From Leeuwenhoekiella sp. MAR_2009_132 (GTDB lineage: Bacteria; Bacteroidota; Bacteroidia; Flavobacteriales; Flavobacteriaceae): 64,000 nt of DNA. A model generated the notes under the pieces. It was not told the origin of the DNA and ran no database searches. It saw only the letters and a program-made list of their open reading frames with translations. Position numbers and translations under genes: made by a program. This document shows, piece after piece, positions 28,320-37,117 of this stretch. Positions within the stretch are counted from its first letter, which is position 1. The number at the start of each line of letters is the position of its first letter. The stretch covers positions 2,056,001-2,120,000 of the forward strand of contig NZ_JHZY01000004.1 of the NCBI RefSeq assembly GCF_000687915.1, read 5' to 3'.

Positions 28320-28520
28320 TTAAGAAGACTTCGGTGCGCAATCGCCCATTTCTTCAGGCATTTTACCACACATACCACAGGCTTCACCACTTTTATTTAA
28401 AAATGGATTCTGGCTTGCACAGGTTCCTGCAAATTTACCATCTTTTTTTGCCCAAATCTTAATAGCAATACCTGCAAAGGCAAGTCCTAAAAGTACAAGA
28501 GTTATCAGAAGTAATTTCAT
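28320..28520 (-). CDS. Small membrane-anchored Cys-rich protein
   Basis: 66 residues: one N-terminal membrane segment (about 3-23), then a soluble tail with four cysteines (GTCASQNPFLN, CGMCGK, GDCAP). I know very similar short proteins from other Flavobacteriia, annotated only as membrane or secreted protein. The CxxC plus two flanking Cys could bind a metal or be redox active; no function is established. First gene of the unit with the glycosyltransferase, sigma factor and transporter. Confidence 0.8.
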   Translation of the reverse strand: MKLLLITLVLLGLAFAGIAIKIWAKKDGKFAGTCASQNPFLNKSGEACGMCGKMPEEMGDCAPKSS

Positions 28521-28649
28521 AGCTTAAATTTGAACTGCAAAGATACGACCTTGAAGAGAGAGCCCCAAAGTATTTACCATTCTCTATTTAGTTAAAATAT
28601 CTAACATTAAATTGCTTTATTTAACTAAAGATTAGTAGGCTGCGCAAAA

Positions 28650-28676
28650 TTTGAATGTTAATTATTGATACATTTG
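28650..28676 (+). promoter_or_regulatory. Candidate flavobacterial promoter for the fasciclin gene
   Basis: TACATTTG at 28669-28676 fits the TAnnTTTG -7 element, with TTTG at 28650-28653 upstream. The 15-base gap is somewhat short for the group. The start codon is 28 bases downstream. Confidence 0.4.
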
Positions 28677-28704
28677 ATCTTCACAAACCATTAAAAATAA
28701 AATT

Positions 28705-29352
28705 ATGAAATTTAATAAATCCCTTGTATTTATGTTACTTATGGGCTTTGTAATAGCATTTAGCTCTTGTGAAGACGGTAAGAAAAAAGATCAAATTAAG
28801 CTTGAAGAGCAGGAGGCAGAAATGGCCAAAGCCGAAAGTGATGCAAAAGAAGCTGAGATGAAAGAAGCTCAAGCTAATGAAGAGAAAATGAAGGAAGAAG
28901 CCAGAACTAACAGTATTGCGGGTAAAGCTATGGCATCAAGAGATCTTGATACGTTAGTAATAGCCCTTAAAGCTGCTGGTCTTGCTGATATGTTATTAGC
29001 TGAAGGTGATTACACGGTTTTTGCGCCAACAGATTACGCATTTTCTGAATTGAAAAAAGGAACTTTAGAAGACCTAGTAAAACCTGAAAATAAAGAAATG
29101 CTTATAGGTGTTTTACAATACCACGTAGTTGCAGGTAAAATGAGATCTGAAGATTTAGGTAAAGCTATTGATGCTGGTAACGGTAAAGCAGAGCTTACCA
29201 CTGTAAAAGGAGATAAACTTACTATTATGCGTGATGGTGATCAGATTGTAATTAAAGACGGTAAGGGTAAAAAAGCTCAAATTGTTTTAGGAAATATTGA
29301 TGCTTCTAACGGGGTTATACATGAGGTTAGTAAAGTATTGATGTCTAAATAA
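28705..29352 (+). CDS. Fasciclin-domain lipoprotein
   Basis: 215 residues. Lipoprotein signal with lipobox AFSSC (Cys 22), then a Lys/Glu/Ala-rich coiled stretch (about 27-72), then one fasciclin (FAS1) domain (about 75-214) with DYTVFAPTDYAFSEL and QYHVVAGKM. FAS1 domains mediate adhesion or protein contacts at the cell surface. The coiled stretch may act as a spacer from the outer membrane. Single gene with its own strong terminator. Confidence 0.92.
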   Translation: MKFNKSLVFMLLMGFVIAFSSCEDGKKKDQIKLEEQEAEMAKAESDAKEAEMKEAQANEEKMKEEARTNSIAGKAMASRDLDTLVIALKAAGLADMLLAEGDYTVFAPTDYAFSELKKGTLEDLVKPENKEMLIGVLQYHVVAGKMRSEDLGKAIDAGNGKAELTTVKGDKLTIMRDGDQIVIKDGKGKKAQIVLGNIDASNGVIHEVSKVLMSK

Positions 29353-29372
29353 TTTTAGATTTTAATATATAG

Positions 29373-29410
29373 AAAAGCCCGCTCAGCATTTGCTGAGCGG
29401 GCTTTTTATT
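29373..29410. terminator. Strong bidirectional terminator
   Basis: A perfect 16-base stem AAAAGCCCGCTCAGCA / TGCTGAGCGGGCTTTT with a two-base centre, A-rich on one side and T-rich on the other, between the convergent fasciclin and murB genes. Confidence 0.92.
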
Positions 29411-29426
29411 TTTACAAGCGCTATGG

Positions 29427-30443
29427 TTATTCTATAATATTTACCTCAGGCTCTATAACGATATTGAAAAGATCCCGAACTTCTTTCTGAATTTTTAGGG
29501 CTAAACTCCAGATATCATCACCACTCGCTTCCCCATAATTTACAAGTACCAATGCTTGTTTTGTGTGTACACCGGCATCCCCGTAACGTTTTCCTTTAAA
29601 TCCGGCTTTTTCTATAAGCCAGCCGGCGGGTACTTTTATTAAAGACTCAGATACTGGGTAAAATGGCATTTCGGGATAAATACGTTGTATTGCTTTAAAT
29701 TCAGCGATATCAATCACAGGGTTTTTAAAAAAACTTCCGCTATTACCTAAAACGTTAGGGTCTGGTAATTTTGAAGAACGTATATTAATTACAGCTTCGG
29801 CAATATCTTTAATGCCGGGCTCTGTAATGTTTTGCTTCTCAAGAATCTCTTGTATAGCTCCATACTCGGTATGCAGCAAATGGTTTGTTTTAGTAAGTTT
29901 AAAGACCACCGATGTGATTACAAAAATGTCTTTAGCCTCACTTTTAAAAATAGATTCTCTGTAACCAAATTTGCACTCAGAATGTGTAAACGTTTTAGAT
30001 TCTAGTGTACTGCGATTTAATGCCGTACAGGAATCAAAAACATCTTTTAATTCTACACCATAAGCCCCAATATTCTGAACAGGAGAGGTGCCGGTATTTC
30101 CTGGAATTAGTGCGAGGTTTTCTACTCCTCCATAATTATGATTAACGCAATACATCACAAAGTCGTGCCAATTCTCACCGGCAGCAACTTCGAGCCAAAT
30201 GTGCTCCTCATTTTCTTTTATTGTAGCAATTCCTTTTAATCCTATTTGAATCACCAATGCCGAAACATCATTCTTAAGCAGCATATTACTCCCGCCACCC
30301 AGGATAAATTTACGATCAACAGCCTTTGTGCTTAAGGCTTCTTTTAATTCGGCAATTGTAGTTACTGAAACAAAAGAATTGGCTATAGCATCTATACCAA
30401 ATGTATTGTAATTTTTAAGAGAAACGTTTGGCGTAATTTTCAT
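29427..30443 (-). CDS. murB: MurB, UDP-N-acetylenolpyruvoylglucosamine reductase
   Basis: FAD-dependent reductase making UDP-MurNAc. 338 residues, type I length. FAD-binding GGGSNMLL, then IPGNTGTSPVQNIGAYGVE, FGYRESIFK, and the catalytic-serine region GNSGSFFKNP. The C-terminus has AGWLIEKAGFKG. Not in the dcw cluster; instead it overlaps the stop of an aminotransferase gene by one base (TAATG), so the two are co-transcribed. Confidence 0.97.
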   Translation of the reverse strand: MKITPNVSLKNYNTFGIDAIANSFVSVTTIAELKEALSTKAVDRKFILGGGSNMLLKNDVSALVIQIGLKGIATIKENEEHIWLEVAAGENWHDFVMYCVNHNYGGVENLALIPGNTGTSPVQNIGAYGVELKDVFDSCTALNRSTLESKTFTHSECKFGYRESIFKSEAKDIFVITSVVFKLTKTNHLLHTEYGAIQEILEKQNITEPGIKDIAEAVINIRSSKLPDPNVLGNSGSFFKNPVIDIAEFKAIQRIYPEMPFYPVSESLIKVPAGWLIEKAGFKGKRYGDAGVHTKQALVLVNYGEASGDDIWSLALKIQKEVRDLFNIVIEPEVNIIE

Positions 30444-31633
30444 TAATTCTGGTACTGTTTTAGCGCTTCTTTTAGCAAAGCAACAGCTTCAATTAAATCT
30501 TCTTTTTTAAGAACATAAGCAATACGCACTTGATTGAGTCCTTCACCTTCGGTAGAGTAAAAACCTGCAGCAGGAGCAACCATTATCGTTTTGTTATTAT
30601 GCTCAAACGATTCTAAAAGCCAGCGTGCAAAGTCGTCTGAGTTTTTAACAGGTAATTCTGCGATACAATAAAATGCACCCTTAGGGTTTGCAACACGTAC
30701 ACCGGGAATTGCTTCTAAACCGGATACTAATGTATTTCTACGATCAACGTATTCTGATATCACTTCATCAAAATAAGATTGTGGTGTGTCTAATGCAGCT
30801 TCACTTGCAATCTGGGCAAGTGTAGGAGGGCTTAAGCGTGCCTGAGCAAACTTCATAGCAGTTGCCATCAATGTTTTATTGCGACTCACGATGCATCCTA
30901 TTCGCGCACCGCACATTGAGAAACGCTTAGAAACAGAATCGATCATTATTGTATGCTCATCAATAGTGCGTTGATTCAAAACCGAGTGGTGTTTTAAGCC
31001 ATCATAAGCAAACTCTCTATATACCTCATCTGCAATTAAAAACAAGTCGTGTTTTTTAACTAATTCAGAGAGTTGGTCTAATTCATCCTGACTGTATAAA
31101 TAACCGGTAGGGTTGCCTGGGTTACAAATAACAATAGCCTTAGTCTTAGCTGTGATTTGTTTTTCAAATTCTGAAATAGGAGGCAATGCAAAACCGCTTT
31201 CAAAAGAAGAAATTACGGGCTTTACGGTAACGCCTGAGGCAGTTGCAAAACCATTATAATTAGCATAAAAAGGTTCGGGAATGATGATCTCATCACCGGG
31301 ATCTGTAACACTTCCCATTGCAAACATAAGAGCTTCAGAGCCGCCGGTAGATATAATAATATCTGATGCAGTAACATCTATGCCTTGCTTACCATAATAG
31401 GCTGCTAGTTTTTCGCGATAACTTAAAAAACCTGCAGAATGACTGTATGATAAAACTTCAATGTCTGCCTCTTTTACAGCATTAAGAGCGGCTTGAGGGG
31501 TTTTAATATCGGGTTGACCTATGTTTAATTGGTGTATAGTTACTCCTCTCGCTTCTGCAGCTTCTGCAAAAGGTACGAGTTTACGTATAGGTGATTCAGG
31601 CATAGATAGCCCCTTGTGTGAAATCTTCGGCAT
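30443..31633 (-). CDS. Class I/II pyridoxal-phosphate aminotransferase
   Basis: 396 residues of the fold-type I aspartate/aromatic aminotransferase family. NPGNPTG (N174), ADEVYREF (D202, Y205), the PLP lysine in SVSKRFSMCGARIG (K236) and the nearby Arg 244 are visible. Substrate not assignable; subgroup Ib aspartate aminotransferase is the closest general match. One-base overlap with murB. Confidence 0.9.
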   Translation of the reverse strand: MPKISHKGLSMPESPIRKLVPFAEAAEARGVTIHQLNIGQPDIKTPQAALNAVKEADIEVLSYSHSAGFLSYREKLAAYYGKQGIDVTASDIIISTGGSEALMFAMGSVTDPGDEIIIPEPFYANYNGFATASGVTVKPVISSFESGFALPPISEFEKQITAKTKAIVICNPGNPTGYLYSQDELDQLSELVKKHDLFLIADEVYREFAYDGLKHHSVLNQRTIDEHTIMIDSVSKRFSMCGARIGCIVSRNKTLMATAMKFAQARLSPPTLAQIASEAALDTPQSYFDEVISEYVDRRNTLVSGLEAIPGVRVANPKGAFYCIAELPVKNSDDFARWLLESFEHNNKTIMVAPAAGFYSTEGEGLNQVRIAYVLKKEDLIEAVALLKEALKQYQN

Positions 31634-31815
31634 AAAATCTTTTTTTTAGAACTGCAAATTTGCAAATTATTAATGAGAAAGTAATTTGAGTACGTTTATA
31701 ATCACACACCTTTCTAGTGAAAAGCTAGCTTGTTGTAGTTGCTCAACAAGAAAATTTATATGAGATAAACTACTTTAACTACTTGACAATAAGTTTAGAT
31801 CACTTTAATGCATAA

Positions 31816-31844
31816 AAAAAAGCGGTCATTTTGACCGCTTTTTA
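31816..31844 (-). terminator. Terminator of the DUF1573 gene
   Basis: AAAAAGCGGTCA / TGACCGCTTTTT, a perfect 12-base stem with a three-base loop, 20 bases beyond the DUF1573 stop on the minus strand. The rest of the 230-base gap to the aminotransferase gene shows nothing else clear. Confidence 0.88.
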
Positions 31845-31862
31845 ATTTAGAGATTCACCAGT

Positions 31863-32261
31863 TTAGTTTGCAGCTGGTAAAAGATTTCCTTTAATCTTTA
31901 AAGTATAAGGCTCAGCAGATGCATTTGTATAAACAGTTATTGTTTTACGTATAGGTCCTGGAGCACGATTTGTATCGTATTTTACTTTAATTACATTGCT
32001 TTCACCGGGAGCGATAGGATCTGTTGGTGGGCTTGGTACTGTGCAGCCGCAAGTCGAGTATGCTTTAGAGATTACAAGTGGAGCATTACCGGTGTTTGTG
32101 AATTTAAATTCACGAGTGCCGTCTGCGCCATGTGCAACATCGCCGTAATCAATAACATCTGATTCAAAAGCAATTTCAGCTTTCTTTTCTTTAGCTTCTT
32201 CTTGTGCCTGAAGTCCCATAGTCATAAGGCCTACGGCAAGTATTAAAACTAATTTTCTCAT
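31863..32261 (-). CDS. Secreted DUF1573 protein
   Basis: 132 residues: signal peptide (cleavage near LQAQ, residues 17-20), a charged spacer, then a single immunoglobulin-like DUF1573 domain with FKFTNTGNAPLVIS, STCGCTVP and PGESNVIKVKYDT. The family is abundant in Bacteroidota; role unknown, likely periplasmic or cell surface. The CGC motif is conserved. Single gene. Confidence 0.9.
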   Translation of the reverse strand: MRKLVLILAVGLMTMGLQAQEEAKEKKAEIAFESDVIDYGDVAHGADGTREFKFTNTGNAPLVISKAYSTCGCTVPSPPTDPIAPGESNVIKVKYDTNRAPGPIRKTITVYTNASAEPYTLKIKGNLLPAAN

Positions 32262-32432
32262 AATTCTAAGTGTTAATGAAGTATAAAAATAAACTTATTA
32301 AAGAGTTTATACAAAAAAGTAGCTTTTTTTTAAGAGACAACCCCTGTGGGCCGGTGTGAAAAGTACTCTTTGCAGTAATTTAATTAGATTTATTTAATTC
32401 CTCGGTTCTTTTAAAATACTTACTATAATAAG

Positions 32433-32440
32433 TACTTTTG
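32433..32440 (+). promoter_or_regulatory. Candidate -7 box of valS
   Basis: TACTTTTG matches TAnnTTTG. If it is the promoter, transcription starts near 32446, past the in-frame upstream start at 32438. This supports ATG 32468 as the valS start. No convincing -33 TTG is seen. Confidence 0.4.
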
Positions 32441-32467
32441 CTTCTTAAGACAAAAATTAGACCAAGA

Positions 32468-35101
32468 ATGGCATTAGCTTCAAAATATAGTTCAAAAGAC
32501 GTTGAACAAAAGTGGTACGACTACTGGATGAAAAATAATTATTTTCACTCAGAGCCTAATGAGAAAGAACCCTATACCATAGTGATACCACCGCCTAATG
32601 TAACGGGAATATTGCATATGGGGCATATGCTAAATAATACCATTCAAGACGTTTTAATACGCAGAGCAAGACTTAAAGGCTTTAATGCGTGTTGGGTGCC
32701 GGGTACAGATCACGCCTCTATAGCCACTGAAGCTAAAGTTGTAGCAAAACTTAAGGCAGAAGGTATAAATAAAAGTGACCTTACCAGAGAAGAGTTCTTA
32801 AAACATGCCTGGGAATGGACAGACAAATACGGAGGAACAATATTAGAGCAGCTTAAACGCCTAGGTGCATCTTGCGATTGGGAGCGTACACGTTTTACGA
32901 TGGATGACACGATGTCTGCAAGTGTGGTGCAAAGTTTTATAGATCTTTACAATAAAGGGCTAATTTACCGAGGGCATCGTATGGTGAATTGGGATCCTGA
33001 GGCAAAAACAACCTTGTCTGACGAGGAGGTTATTCATGAAGAACGTCAGGGGTTTTTATATTATTTAAATTATAAACTAGAGGATAGTGATGAGGTTTTA
33101 ACCATAGCCACAACACGACCTGAAACTATTTTTGGAGATACTGCAATTTGTATAAACCCCAACGATGAGCGCTTTGCACATTTACGCGGTAAAAAAGCAA
33201 TTGTACCTATAGCAAATAGAGTTATACCTATAATTGAAGATGAATATGTTGATCTAGAATTTGGTACCGGTTGCTTAAAAGTAACCCCTGCACATGATGA
33301 GAATGATAAAATGCTGGGGGATAAACACAACCTGGATGTTATTGATATTTTTCATGATGATGCGTCTTTAAATTCCTTCGGAATGCATTATGAAGGAAAA
33401 GATCGTTTTGTAGTTCGTGAAGAGATTGTAAAAGAACTTAAAGATCTGGGTGCTCTGGTTAAGACCGAAAGTCACATAAACAAAGTAGGTACTTCAGAAC
33501 GCACAAAAGCGGTAATTGAGCCTAAGCTTTCAGATCAATGGTTTTTGAAGATGAAAGACCTGGCAGAACCTGCAATTAAAGCAGTGTTAGAGACCGAAGA
33601 GATAAATCTTTTTCCGAAGAAATTTGACAATACCTACCGTCACTGGATGGAAAATATAAGAGATTGGAATATCTCTAGACAGTTGTGGTGGGGTCAGCAA
33701 ATACCGGCGTTTTACTATGGTAACGGTAGAGAAGATTTTGTAGTAGCCAAGAATATTGAAGAAGCTTTAGTTTCCGCGAAAGCGAAAACCGGAAATGATA
33801 CGTTAACACTTGCAGATCTAAAACAGGATGAAGATGCTTTAGATACATGGTTCTCTTCCTGGTTATGGCCAATGAGTGTTTTTGACGGTGTGGCAAATCC
33901 TGATAATGAAGAATTTAAATATTACTATCCTACAAATGATCTAGTTACCGGTCCAGATATTTTATTTTTCTGGGTGGCGCGTATGATAATGGCAGGGTAT
34001 GAGTATACGGGTGAGAAACCATTTACAAATGTGTATTTAACAGGTCTCGTACGTGATGCAGAGCGCCGTAAGATGTCTAAATCATTAGGTAATTCACCAG
34101 ATGCGATGATGCTTATTGATAAGTATGGTGCAGATGGTGTGCGGGTAGGGCTATTATTGAGTGCTTCTGCGGGTAACGATTTGCTTTTTGATGAAGATTT
34201 ATGCCAGCAAGGTAAAGGCTTCATTAATAAAATATGGAATGCTTTTAGACTTATAAAAGGTTGGGAAGTTGATGTAACTATAGAACAACCTGAGGCTAGT
34301 CTGAAAGGATTAAACTGGTACGCAGAGCGTTTTAAAGATGCTGGTGTTGAGATTGAAGATCATTTTAGCAAATACCGTATAAGTGATGCATTAATGGCTA
34401 CTTATAAATTAGTCTGGGATGATTTCTGCAGTTGGTTGTTAGAAATTGTAAAACCTGAATATGGTAAGCCTATTGATAAGAAAACTTATGATATGGTGAT
34501 TGATGCTCTAGAAAACAATCTGCGCATTTTACATCCGTTTATTCCTTTTGCTTCTGAAGAAATATGGCAGAATATAACAGCTCGTACGCCAGACGAAGCA
34601 TTAATTATAAATTTATGGCCAGAAGTTGAAGCCGGAGATAAGGAGTTGTTAAATGATTTTGAGCTGGCGACTCAAGTAATTACAGGAGTTCGTGCGATAC
34701 GTAAAGAGAAAAATATATCGTTTAAAGAAGAATTAGAACTTTATGTAATGAATACGGAAGGCTTTACAGATCGTTTTAATGGTATTATTAAAAAGTTATG
34801 TAACCTTTCAACTATTGAAGCTACAACGGTTAGTAAAGACGGTGCTCTGTCTTTTAGAGTAAAGGCAAATGAATATTATATTCCACTAACGGGAGCTATA
34901 GATATTGAAGCAGAACTCGCTAAAATTGAGGAAGAATTAAACTATACCCGAGGGTTTATAAATTCGGTAACTAAAAAGTTATCAAATGAGCGTTTTGTAA
35001 GTGGTGCACCAGAGCAGGTGGTAGCAATTGAGCGTCAAAAACAAGCAGATGCACAGTCTAAAATCGATGCCTTAGAAAAGAGACTTGCAGCTTTGAAATA
35101 A
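32468..35101 (+). CDS. valS: Valyl-tRNA synthetase
   Basis: Class I aminoacyl-tRNA synthetase, 877 residues from ATG 32468 (MALASKYSSKDVEQKWYDYW). HMGH at about 50-53, KMSKS at about 535-539, and TTRPETIFGDTA in the CP1 editing domain that removes mischarged threonine. A C-terminal coiled coil (about 810-877) is typical of ValRS and separates it from IleRS and LeuRS. An earlier in-frame start at 32438 would add ten residues that do not fit the family. It contains a copy of a short dispersed motif at 33771. Confidence 0.96.
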   Translation: MALASKYSSKDVEQKWYDYWMKNNYFHSEPNEKEPYTIVIPPPNVTGILHMGHMLNNTIQDVLIRRARLKGFNACWVPGTDHASIATEAKVVAKLKAEGINKSDLTREEFLKHAWEWTDKYGGTILEQLKRLGASCDWERTRFTMDDTMSASVVQSFIDLYNKGLIYRGHRMVNWDPEAKTTLSDEEVIHEERQGFLYYLNYKLEDSDEVLTIATTRPETIFGDTAICINPNDERFAHLRGKKAIVPIANRVIPIIEDEYVDLEFGTGCLKVTPAHDENDKMLGDKHNLDVIDIFHDDASLNSFGMHYEGKDRFVVREEIVKELKDLGALVKTESHINKVGTSERTKAVIEPKLSDQWFLKMKDLAEPAIKAVLETEEINLFPKKFDNTYRHWMENIRDWNISRQLWWGQQIPAFYYGNGREDFVVAKNIEEALVSAKAKTGNDTLTLADLKQDEDALDTWFSSWLWPMSVFDGVANPDNEEFKYYYPTNDLVTGPDILFFWVARMIMAGYEYTGEKPFTNVYLTGLVRDAERRKMSKSLGNSPDAMMLIDKYGADGVRVGLLLSASAGNDLLFDEDLCQQGKGFINKIWNAFRLIKGWEVDVTIEQPEASLKGLNWYAERFKDAGVEIEDHFSKYRISDALMATYKLVWDDFCSWLLEIVKPEYGKPIDKKTYDMVIDALENNLRILHPFIPFASEEIWQNITARTPDEALIINLWPEVEAGDKELLNDFELATQVITGVRAIRKEKNISFKEELELYVMNTEGFTDRFNGIIKKLCNLSTIEATTVSKDGALSFRVKANEYYIPLTGAIDIEAELAKIEEELNYTRGFINSVTKKLSNERFVSGAPEQVVAIERQKQADAQSKIDALEKRLAALK
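33771..33789. repeat. Short GC-rich motif, copy inside valS
   Basis: TTTCCGCGAAAGCGAAAAC, 18 of 19 matching the reverse complement of 11712-11730. It is in frame and encodes VSAKAKT, in a region between motifs where sequence can vary. Confidence 0.4.
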
Positions 35102-35128
35102 AATTAAATCTTAGAATAAATAACTAAT

Positions 35129-35172
35129 TAATCAGGAATATATTTAGCCACGAGCTTAATGTATTCCTTTTT
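35129..35172 (-). pseudogene. Remnant of an acbp 3' end (duplicated)
   Basis: Read on the minus strand these 44 bases encode KKEYIKLVAKYIPD and a stop. That is the last 14 codons of the acyl-CoA-binding protein gene at 36839-36883 with few differences; the core 36 bases (35137-35172 against 36848-36883) differ at one position. No further acbp sequence is present here. The two copies bracket the S41 protease gene, so this looks like a boundary scar of an insertion or a partial gene duplication. Confidence 0.8.
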
Positions 35173-35186
35173 TTTTATTACACTAT

Positions 35187-36809
35187 TTATTCATTGGCAA
35201 TCTCAATAGCTTTCTCTAAAATTTCATCACGGCCGTGTTTTAATCCGTTAAGGGTTTGTTTGACTACCACATCTATTTTGACACCATTTCTTTGACTTTC
35301 TGTGCCATCCGGGTAAATAACTCCATTGCCAGACATTGTAGTTTTAAATCCACCAAGATATTCAAATTTAACAACATCCCCGTCTGCACCGGCTGTTTGA
35401 TTACCAACTGTAATTACGTTGTCTGCCGTTTGAAAGGCCATAGCCGTAAATTCTGATAGACTAAATGATTCTTCATTTACCAATATTATAATTTTACCAG
35501 TAAACGCATTTTTACTGGCATTTGTTCTTAAGTAAGTACTGGTATATCTCGAAGGGTAGTTTATTTCAGGACAATAATATGTGGCGAAATTTTTCTTTTC
35601 TTGATTTAAGTATTCAGAAAATTTGTAATAAATAAACGAGGGGTAGTTTCTTAAATCAATTATTAGTGCTTTCTTGTTTTTAAATGATTTAAAAATATCT
35701 TTAATGTCTCTTTCTTTAACATTAGCCATATTAATATAACCTATCGCATCGCTTATAGATTTTGATTTAATCGTCTTTGGATTGTTTCTGTAGTTGAAAT
35801 CATTAAAATCGTATCTCTTTGCTCTTATGGTTTTAATAGTATCATTTCTGTTGATTGTCAAACTAATTGAATCCTCTAATCCCTTAAACAGTTTAACATA
35901 AGTAAGTTTGATTTTAATATTAGAATTGGAGCCGGCAACATATTTTAGGTATTTATCTGTTTCTTTTTCTACCTCTAATTCATTTATTTTTAAAATGATA
36001 TCTCCTAAATGTAAGCCGCTCAATTTGGCTAGAGAATCATTGTAAAAACCCGAAACAACAGCTTTATTATCTACTTGTGAAATTTTGATTGGCAGGAATT
36101 TTAACTTTTCTTCAGAGAATGTTATAGAAGCATGGGTGTCATCTAATTTTGCAATAAGTTCTTCAAGTGTTAAGTGATACTCTTTTTTATTAGGGGTATT
36201 TCTTATTTTAGGGATCATTTCTTTCAAAACGGAATCCCAGTTTTGATCTGTTAAGTATTTATAAGGATAGAAGTATTCAATTATATTCCAGTATTTAAAT
36301 AACCCCAACAGGCGATATTCTTCACTAGGATAATCAAAATTTTTATATTCTGGCTCATTAGTAACTTTGATATTACCAACAGGTTGTTTTTCTACATAAA
36401 AGTGATCTCCTTGAATTCTGTTTTTTTCTATGTATTCAAGTTTTAGAGAGAGTGATTTATTAAAGTTTATAGTATCATTGATCCACGATAAATCAAAATT
36501 CTCGTCTAAATAAATTCCTTTAGAATCACATTGTTTGCATCTTTCAATAACTCCCAGGCTCTCAATCCAATCTAGATAAACTTGAGATAGTGATTCCTTA
36601 TCTGTAGCTTTTAAAACTATAGGGAGTTGCTTTATAAACTCTTGATCCCAATTGTATTTACCACTACTTACCTCGGGATGATAATATTTGAGAAATCCGT
36701 AGATTTTTGCAAATGATGCTAATTTTTCAGTTTCTGAAATATTTTCTTGAGCATTCAAGAAATTAGAAATAAATAGTAATAGAAATAAAAGTGAGATTGT
36801 TTTTTTCAT
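35187..36809 (-). CDS. Secreted S41-family (tail-specific-like) serine protease with PDZ domain
   Basis: 540 residues. Signal peptide (about 1-20, NFLNAQ), an N-terminal helical/beta region with two CxxC cysteines (Cys 91 and 94), a PDZ-like domain (about 250-295, VVSGFYNDSLAKLSGLHLGDIILKI), then the peptidase core with ALIIDLRNYPS and the catalytic serine region EESFSLSE (447-453). Probable cell-envelope protease. The coding sequence looks more AT rich than flanking housekeeping genes, and it is set between two copies of the acbp 3' end. Both facts suggest later arrival. Confidence 0.88.
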   Translation of the reverse strand: MKKTISLLFLLLFISNFLNAQENISETEKLASFAKIYGFLKYYHPEVSSGKYNWDQEFIKQLPIVLKATDKESLSQVYLDWIESLGVIERCKQCDSKGIYLDENFDLSWINDTINFNKSLSLKLEYIEKNRIQGDHFYVEKQPVGNIKVTNEPEYKNFDYPSEEYRLLGLFKYWNIIEYFYPYKYLTDQNWDSVLKEMIPKIRNTPNKKEYHLTLEELIAKLDDTHASITFSEEKLKFLPIKISQVDNKAVVSGFYNDSLAKLSGLHLGDIILKINELEVEKETDKYLKYVAGSNSNIKIKLTYVKLFKGLEDSISLTINRNDTIKTIRAKRYDFNDFNYRNNPKTIKSKSISDAIGYINMANVKERDIKDIFKSFKNKKALIIDLRNYPSFIYYKFSEYLNQEKKNFATYYCPEINYPSRYTSTYLRTNASKNAFTGKIIILVNEESFSLSEFTAMAFQTADNVITVGNQTAGADGDVVKFEYLGGFKTTMSGNGVIYPDGTESQRNGVKIDVVVKQTLNGLKHGRDEILEKAIEIANE

Positions 36810-36838
36810 AAAAGTATCAGCGAAAAAAACAAAACAAA

Positions 36839-37111
36839 TTAATCTACAATATATTTAGCCACAAGCTTAATGTATTCCTTTTTGGCTTCAGTAGCAGAGA
36901 GTCCTTTAATTTGAATTAAAGCATTGTATTTAAAGGCACTTCTAAGATCATTTTCCTTTAAATTTTCTACAGGAATAAGTTTGCTTTTATGATTGCCTTT
37001 TTTATAATAGGCGTAAAGTAATAACTGAATATCTGGTGGTAGTGCAGTCTTTGTATTACTGGCTCTTTCAGCAGCATTCTGAAAATCTTCATCCAATTTT
37101 TCTTTACTCAA
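36839..37111 (-). CDS. Acyl-CoA-binding protein
   Basis: 90-residue four-helix ACBP: DEDFQNAAERA at the start, LPPDIQLLLYAYYKKGNHK, and a C-terminal helix GLSATEAKKEYIKLVAKYIVD. Binds medium- to long-chain acyl-CoA in the cytoplasm. Six bases after psd, in the phospholipid gene cluster, which fits a role in supplying acyl-CoA. Its 3' end is duplicated at 35129-35172. Confidence 0.88.
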   Translation of the reverse strand: MSKEKLDEDFQNAAERASNTKTALPPDIQLLLYAYYKKGNHKSKLIPVENLKENDLRSAFKYNALIQIKGLSATEAKKEYIKLVAKYIVD

Positions 37112-37117
37112 AACGAT

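Noticed and set aside
32438..32467. Upstream in-frame start for valS
   Set aside because: It would lie before the likely transcription start given the -7 candidate at 32433, and the extra residues are not family-like.
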